Assembly: GCA_013298025.1 (NCBI GenBank)
Contig: JAAFJE010000008.1
Coordinates: forward strand, 62,001-126,000
DNA length: 64,000 nt
Direction: 5' to 3'
From: Cytophagales bacterium
GTDB lineage: Bacteria; Bacteroidota; Bacteroidia; Cytophagales; Spirosomataceae
Part shown: positions 60,389-64,000 of the stretch, piece after piece
Layout: every line of letters begins with the position of its first letter
How positions within the stretch are numbered: position 1 is the stretch's first letter
Program-made: the position numbers and the translations under genes
Notes under the pieces: model-generated
The model's database searches: none
What the model was told of the DNA's origin: nothing
Seen by the model: only the letters and a program-made list of their open reading frames with translations

Positions 60389-62002
60389 ATGAAAATAAAA
60401 TCATTATGCTCGCTTGCCGTTACGATGGTAGTAGGGCTGATTATGGCCACAAGTTGCCAAAAAGATGGACTTGAATATAACCCTAATGCTGGAAATGCAG
60501 GCTCGGCTACTCCTCCTTCATTAGACCTCAACCATATCACTGCTACGATTATCAGAGATGACGAGCATCCATTTGGTAACGTATATAAAAGCAACCAGTT
60601 TTTTGTATCAAATTATGCCAAATATTGGGGTAGTAATAAATATGACTGGTCAAACTCGACGCATACTTACGATATTTTGAAGTACGCCATCAAAATGGAA
60701 GAAAATGCCTATGCGTCTTTGGGTAATAAAACAAATAAATACTTTGCGTTGTCGAAGTTCTTTAGAGCGTATGCCGCTGTGTGGCTTGCCCAAAGAGTAG
60801 GGGGTATTCCGATGTCTAAAGCAGGTGACATTAATAACCTTACGCCCGCTTTCGATACGCAAAAAGAGGTGTTTGTCAATGCCCTACAGTTGTTGGAAGA
60901 TGCCAATACCATTATGGCTACCATCAATACATCGAGTAGTATTGCAGCCAATAAACTAGACAACGGAGATATATTTGGCTTGACTTCTTTGCAATGGCAA
61001 AAAGTAATCAATACGTACCGTTTACGTATGCTCATCAACTTGAGTAAGCGTGCCGACGATAATGCTGACTTGAAAGTAAAAGAGCAATTTACGGCCATTT
61101 TAAGCAATCCGACCAAATACCCTATCATGACTAGCAACAGCGATAATGTAGTGTATCGCTACAATGCTGCATACAACCAATATCCTATTTTTGCCACAGG
61201 TAATACGCCCTACAACAACTTCTCTAATGTGAGCAAGACCTTGCTTGATATTACCACTACTAGCCAAGACCCTCGTACTTTTATCTTTGCTACGCCTGCC
61301 CCAGCTCAATTGACAGCAGGCAAGACGGTGAGCGATTTTTCGGCATACGTTGGTGCTGATATTAACCTATCGGAGACAACCCTTAACACAACAGGCTCTA
61401 TTCCAGCTACAAGTGCGTACTCGTATATCAACTTCAACCGTTACTATACCTCAAATACAGGTGCCAACTGCGAACCGTATATTTTCTTAGGATACCCAGA
61501 AATGTGCTTCAATATCGCCGAAGCCATCAATAGAGGCTGGACTAGCTTGGGAACGAGCGATGCAAAAACTTGGTACGAAAATGGTATTAAGGCTTCTTTA
61601 GCGGTATATGGACTTTCACAGGGTCAATCATTGGTGATAGGAGATATTGCAGGTAAAAACTTGGGTACAGTTACAGTGGATGTAAATAAATTCTTATCAA
61701 ACGTAGCCTACAACACGGCTGATAATACGCTTGCCTTAAAACAAATTATTACTCAGAAATATGTAGCCTTTTTTATGAACTCGGGTTGGGAAGCATTCTA
61801 CAATTTCCGCCGAACAGGCTATCCTACTTTCTCACAAGGTGGTGTTGGCATTGGTACGCCTGCATTAAGTAACATGATACCACGTCGTTGGTTGTATCCT
61901 TTGGATGAAATCAATAACAATAAAGAAAACTATTTGAAAGCCATTGGTAACGAACTCGGTGGTACAGAGAGTGTTGCTGTTGACACTTGGTTAACAAAAT
62001 AG
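60389..62002 (+). CDS. SusD/RagB-family lipoprotein (SusD-like 2 type)
   Basis: 537 residues. The lipoprotein signal MKIKSLCSLAVTMVVGLIMATSC gives Cys23 as the lipid-anchored residue. The helical TPR-like body follows the short SusD-like 2 pattern: FFRAYAAVWLAQRVGGIPMSKAG, NALQLLEDANTIMATI, WQKVINTYRLRMLINLSKRADD, and the final RRWLYPLDEINNNKENYLKAI. It sits on the outer face of the outer membrane and delivers ligand to the SusC-like channel. The gap to susC is 41 bp, one operon. Confidence 0.94.
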   Translation: MKIKSLCSLAVTMVVGLIMATSCQKDGLEYNPNAGNAGSATPPSLDLNHITATIIRDDEHPFGNVYKSNQFFVSNYAKYWGSNKYDWSNSTHTYDILKYAIKMEENAYASLGNKTNKYFALSKFFRAYAAVWLAQRVGGIPMSKAGDINNLTPAFDTQKEVFVNALQLLEDANTIMATINTSSSIAANKLDNGDIFGLTSLQWQKVINTYRLRMLINLSKRADDNADLKVKEQFTAILSNPTKYPIMTSNSDNVVYRYNAAYNQYPIFATGNTPYNNFSNVSKTLLDITTTSQDPRTFIFATPAPAQLTAGKTVSDFSAYVGADINLSETTLNTTGSIPATSAYSYINFNRYYTSNTGANCEPYIFLGYPEMCFNIAEAINRGWTSLGTSDAKTWYENGIKASLAVYGLSQGQSLVIGDIAGKNLGTVTVDVNKFLSNVAYNTADNTLALKQIITQKYVAFFMNSGWEAFYNFRRTGYPTFSQGGVGIGTPALSNMIPRRWLYPLDEINNNKENYLKAIGNELGGTESVAVDTWLTK

Positions 62003-62116
62003 TAGTGCTTGAAACAAGGATAGTATGAGTTGATAGGTTTCTATTAACTCATACTTTTTTGTATATAGTATCCCAACCATAAATTTTGGTTTAATGCTTA
62101 AATACTTCTGATAAAG

Positions 62117-62623
62117 ATGTTGTCCAAAATAATTATAGGTATGCTGGGCTTGCTGTCGCCATTGTATATGGTTGCACAACAGCCTAATAAAGATTATCCT
62201 AAAACGACGGGATACATGAGCATTGTTCACCCTATCGTTACTGCATATACCAACGAAACGGTCTATAATTTCACTAATGATTATACAGTGGGGTTTCCCG
62301 TAGGGATTAATATTTTAAAAAGTGATAAATTAGGATTTAGCTTTGAAATAACACCTTTTATCAAAGCTAATGCCACAACGAGCCTGATGAGTAACTTGTT
62401 ATTTCATCCGGGTGTAATTCTGCGTTTTCCTAAAGGGGTAAGCGTAAATAATCGGCTTGCTTTTGAAACGAGCGGACGGTTTGGTTATACCTTGGTACTC
62501 AGCAAAGTTGTGGCTAAAACGGCTCAACATAATTTCTTTGTCGCTATGCCTTTTCCCTTGCGTTGGGGAAACAATAAAGCCTTCTCTGCGGGTGTGGGCC
62601 TACAAGCGGGTATTACATTCTAA
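62117..62623 (+). CDS. Small exported beta-rich protein, probably outer membrane
   Basis: 168 residues with an N-terminal signal (MLSKIIIGMLGLLSPLYMVAQ). The rest is alternating beta-strands (YTVGFPVGINILKSDKLGFSFEITPFIKA, NRLAFETSGRFGYTLVLSKVV, AFSAGVGLQAGITF) ending in Phe, as in small outer-membrane barrels. I do not recognise a family. It follows the susD-like gene by 115 bp and probably shares the operon. Confidence 0.7.
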   Translation: MLSKIIIGMLGLLSPLYMVAQQPNKDYPKTTGYMSIVHPIVTAYTNETVYNFTNDYTVGFPVGINILKSDKLGFSFEITPFIKANATTSLMSNLLFHPGVILRFPKGVSVNNRLAFETSGRFGYTLVLSKVVAKTAQHNFFVAMPFPLRWGNNKAFSAGVGLQAGITF

Positions 62624-62703
62624 ATCTCAATAATAGGCGATAGTGCTAATTTTGGGCAGCACTGCCTCTTGTTCATATAGATAATCATTTAAACTAATCG
62701 TTT

Positions 62704-63513
62704 ATGAAACAATTATTAATTGTACTTTTTGTCTTTGTGGTGCTGCCTAGTATGGCACAAGATAGTGCCTTGGTTTTTCATCCCAAGCGTTTGATAACGC
62801 TTGAAGGAGGCAGCAATTTTCGTGATTTGGGTGGGTATCCTGCTGGTCGCAAACACGTTAAATGGGGTAAGATTTTTCGGTCAGCCGATATTAGTAAGTT
62901 AACAGACAATGACTTAACAAAGTTATCGCAGTTGCACCTTGCTGTGGTTTGTGATTTACGAGGGCCAGATGAAGTAAAAAATGGCCCAGATAAAATACCA
63001 AGCCAGACCCGTTACCTCAATTTGCCTGCTGGAAGCGAACAATTAAAAATCAATCCGAATTTCAACCAAATTAATGCAGATTCGATGATGCGTAGTATTT
63101 ATGCCCAAACATCCTATCTAAAAGCCAAGTATAGGCCGATGTTTGACGAAATGCTGCAAATGCCAACAGACCAAGCATTGATGTTTCATTGTACTGCTGG
63201 AAAAGACCGTACTGGTATCGGGGCGGCATTGATATTGTCGGCTTTGGGCGTTGACAAAAAGTATATCATTGCCGACTACACGGCTACAGATGTATTTTGG
63301 AAACTTACACGTGAGAAAATGTTACAAGCAATGGCTTCAAGAGGAGGAAATCCTGAGAAGCTAAGAGCATTACTGGAAGCTCAACCAGCCTATATTCAAT
63401 CATTTTTTGATACGATTGATAAAAACTTTGGTTCTATGGACAACTTTTTGCACCAAGAATTGGGTTTGTCAAATACGCAATTGAAAAAGCTTAAAAAACA
63501 GTATTTACAATAG
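62704..63513 (+). CDS. Exported protein-tyrosine-phosphatase-like enzyme
   Basis: 269 residues with signal peptide MKQLLIVLFVFVVLPSMAQ. SNFRDLGGYPAGRKHVKWGKIFRSADISKLT and LAVVCDLRGPDEV are typical of the tyrosine phosphatase (Tyr_phosphatase_3) family. FHCTAGKDRTGIGAALIL carries the CX5R active site (Cys163, Arg169). Secreted members act on phosphotyrosine, lipid phosphates or inositol phosphates. It ends a SusC-SusD-small protein-phosphatase series, which may take up a phosphate-containing ligand. That link is inference from order. Confidence 0.87.
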   Translation: MKQLLIVLFVFVVLPSMAQDSALVFHPKRLITLEGGSNFRDLGGYPAGRKHVKWGKIFRSADISKLTDNDLTKLSQLHLAVVCDLRGPDEVKNGPDKIPSQTRYLNLPAGSEQLKINPNFNQINADSMMRSIYAQTSYLKAKYRPMFDEMLQMPTDQALMFHCTAGKDRTGIGAALILSALGVDKKYIIADYTATDVFWKLTREKMLQAMASRGGNPEKLRALLEAQPAYIQSFFDTIDKNFGSMDNFLHQELGLSNTQLKKLKKQYLQ

Positions 63514-63608
63514 CTGTCATGGCAATGCGTGAATACGACGAAGAATTGTAGCAATCACGCATTGCCATTTTTAACATTAGAAGAATAGACAAAATGCCTT
63601 TATTTTAC

Positions 63609-63818
63609 TCAAAATGTTTTAATTTTAAACGTAATATTTACACCACAATTTTCGCAGTAAATAACACTGTTGTCATCTACAACAAAGGTTTGTAAGTCAA
63701 TGCCAAGTTCATCAGAAAGGTTCGTTTCACAAACGGGACAATTGATGGAATCGCACATGGCAAGCTTGATGGGCGGAGGAATAGCCGAGGCTATTTCTAT
63801 CGTATAGTTTTCTAGCAT
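63609..63818 (-). CDS. Small zinc-ribbon-like protein
   Basis: 69 residues with two CxxC pairs (CPVC in INCPVCETN, CENC in VIYCENCGVN) about 25 residues apart, a probable zinc ribbon. Its ATG (63816-63818) overlaps the stop codon of the gene upstream on the same strand (ATGCTAG), so the two are translationally coupled. The family is not recognised. It may act with its partner, a DUF3883-like protein. Confidence 0.7.
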   Translation of the reverse strand: MLENYTIEIASAIPPPIKLAMCDSINCPVCETNLSDELGIDLQTFVVDDNSVIYCENCGVNITFKIKTF

Positions 63819-64000
63819 ATAGCTGATATGTACTCCTTAGATTCTTTAGATTTAATAATTTCTTCCTTAAATTTTAAGTTTTTTAGTGGATTTTCTATGG
63901 GTAAAAGCCTTGGTAATTCATCTAAATTCAACACCAACGTAATGATATAATCGTCTTGGTATTCTTGGGCTTTCAAGTATTCCTTTTCGGTTAATCTAAA
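63812..64000 (-). CDS. C-terminal end of a DUF3883/NO VEIN-like protein (runs off the window)
   Basis: The last 62 codons of a minus-strand gene whose start lies beyond 64000. The frame reads FRLTEKEYLKAQEYQDDYII then TLVLNLDELPRLLPIENPL, which resembles the end of the DUF3883 domain (pattern FxLTxNEWxxAxxxGDxYxxxLVxNxxxxPxxxxIxNP). It stops at 63812 and overlaps the next gene's ATG. DUF3883 proteins are often nuclease-linked or defence-linked. Too little is visible for a firm call. Confidence 0.5.
   Translation of the reverse strand, partial: FRLTEKEYLKAQEYQDDYIITLVLNLDELPRLLPIENPLKNLKFKEEIIKSKESKEYISAIC

Overview
The window looks like chromosomal DNA of a Bacteroidota bacterium, most likely order Cytophagales (relatives of Flectobacillus, Arcicella or Emticicia). 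The evidence is a SusC/SusD pair, a type IX secretion (type B sorting domain) cargo protein, the gene order parA-parB-DUF5683-dapB-lepB, menaquinone genes, and several promoter boxes of the Bacteroidota form TAnnTTTG. Genus-level placement is inference.

Layout. 1-3.3 kb: two carboxylesterases on the minus strand (the first runs off the window) facing a Nudix-related regulator across a 25-nt perfect palindrome. 3.3-3.7 kb: four tRNA genes on the minus strand (Pro, Arg, Pro, Ser), the two tRNA-Pro identical. 4.0-5.4 kb: a DsbA/FrnE-like thioredoxin-fold protein divergent from an HxlR regulator. 5.5-11.6 kb: glutamate synthase gltB-gltD. 12.5-15.9 kb: a T9SS cargo protein and a membrane protein with a worn PP2C-like domain. 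16.3-21.2 kb: a three-part drug efflux operon (HlyD, MFS, TolC) divergent from its probable MarR repressor, with a 12-bp-arm operator shared by both promoters. 21.3-28.7 kb: membrane cytochrome c, zinc-ribbon methyltransferase, Xaa-Pro aminopeptidase, DUF4230, ElaA-like acetyltransferase, a TPR/periplasmic-binding (LpoA-like) protein and hemL. 28.8-30.9 kb: a two-gene AT-rich Septu-type defence module (PtuA ATPase, PtuB HNH nuclease). 31.2-42.4 kb: housekeeping genes, namely glycosyltransferase, lepB-dapB-DUF5683-parB-parA, POT transporter, VOC protein, ABC exporter, inositol monophosphatase and a 59-residue FeoB-associated protein.

42.5-46.4 kb is the accessory island and the most unusual part. 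Two arrays of a 63-bp repeat bracket a secreted caspase-like protein fused to a formylglycine-generating-enzyme (FGE) fold. The gene is frameshifted, and its last ~100 bp resemble the variable region of a diversity-generating retroelement (DGR). On the far side the array truncates the AbiEii-type toxin of a type IV toxin-antitoxin pair whose AbiEi antitoxin is intact. Two ~184-bp REPIN-like elements (at 38.95 and 47.75 kb) with compensatory changes in their arms lie outside the island.

46.5-56.9 kb: orphan LytS-type histidine kinase, a large HExxH/beta-propeller/beta-barrel protein, menE, a Rieske lipoprotein, DUF2452, menB, and SnoaL-like and SRPBCC proteins. 57.0-63.5 kb: a SusC/SusD uptake locus with a small exported protein and an exported tyrosine phosphatase. 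At the right edge are a small zinc-ribbon protein and the end of a DUF3883-like protein.

All calls come from reading the sequence and recalled family motifs. No database search was run.
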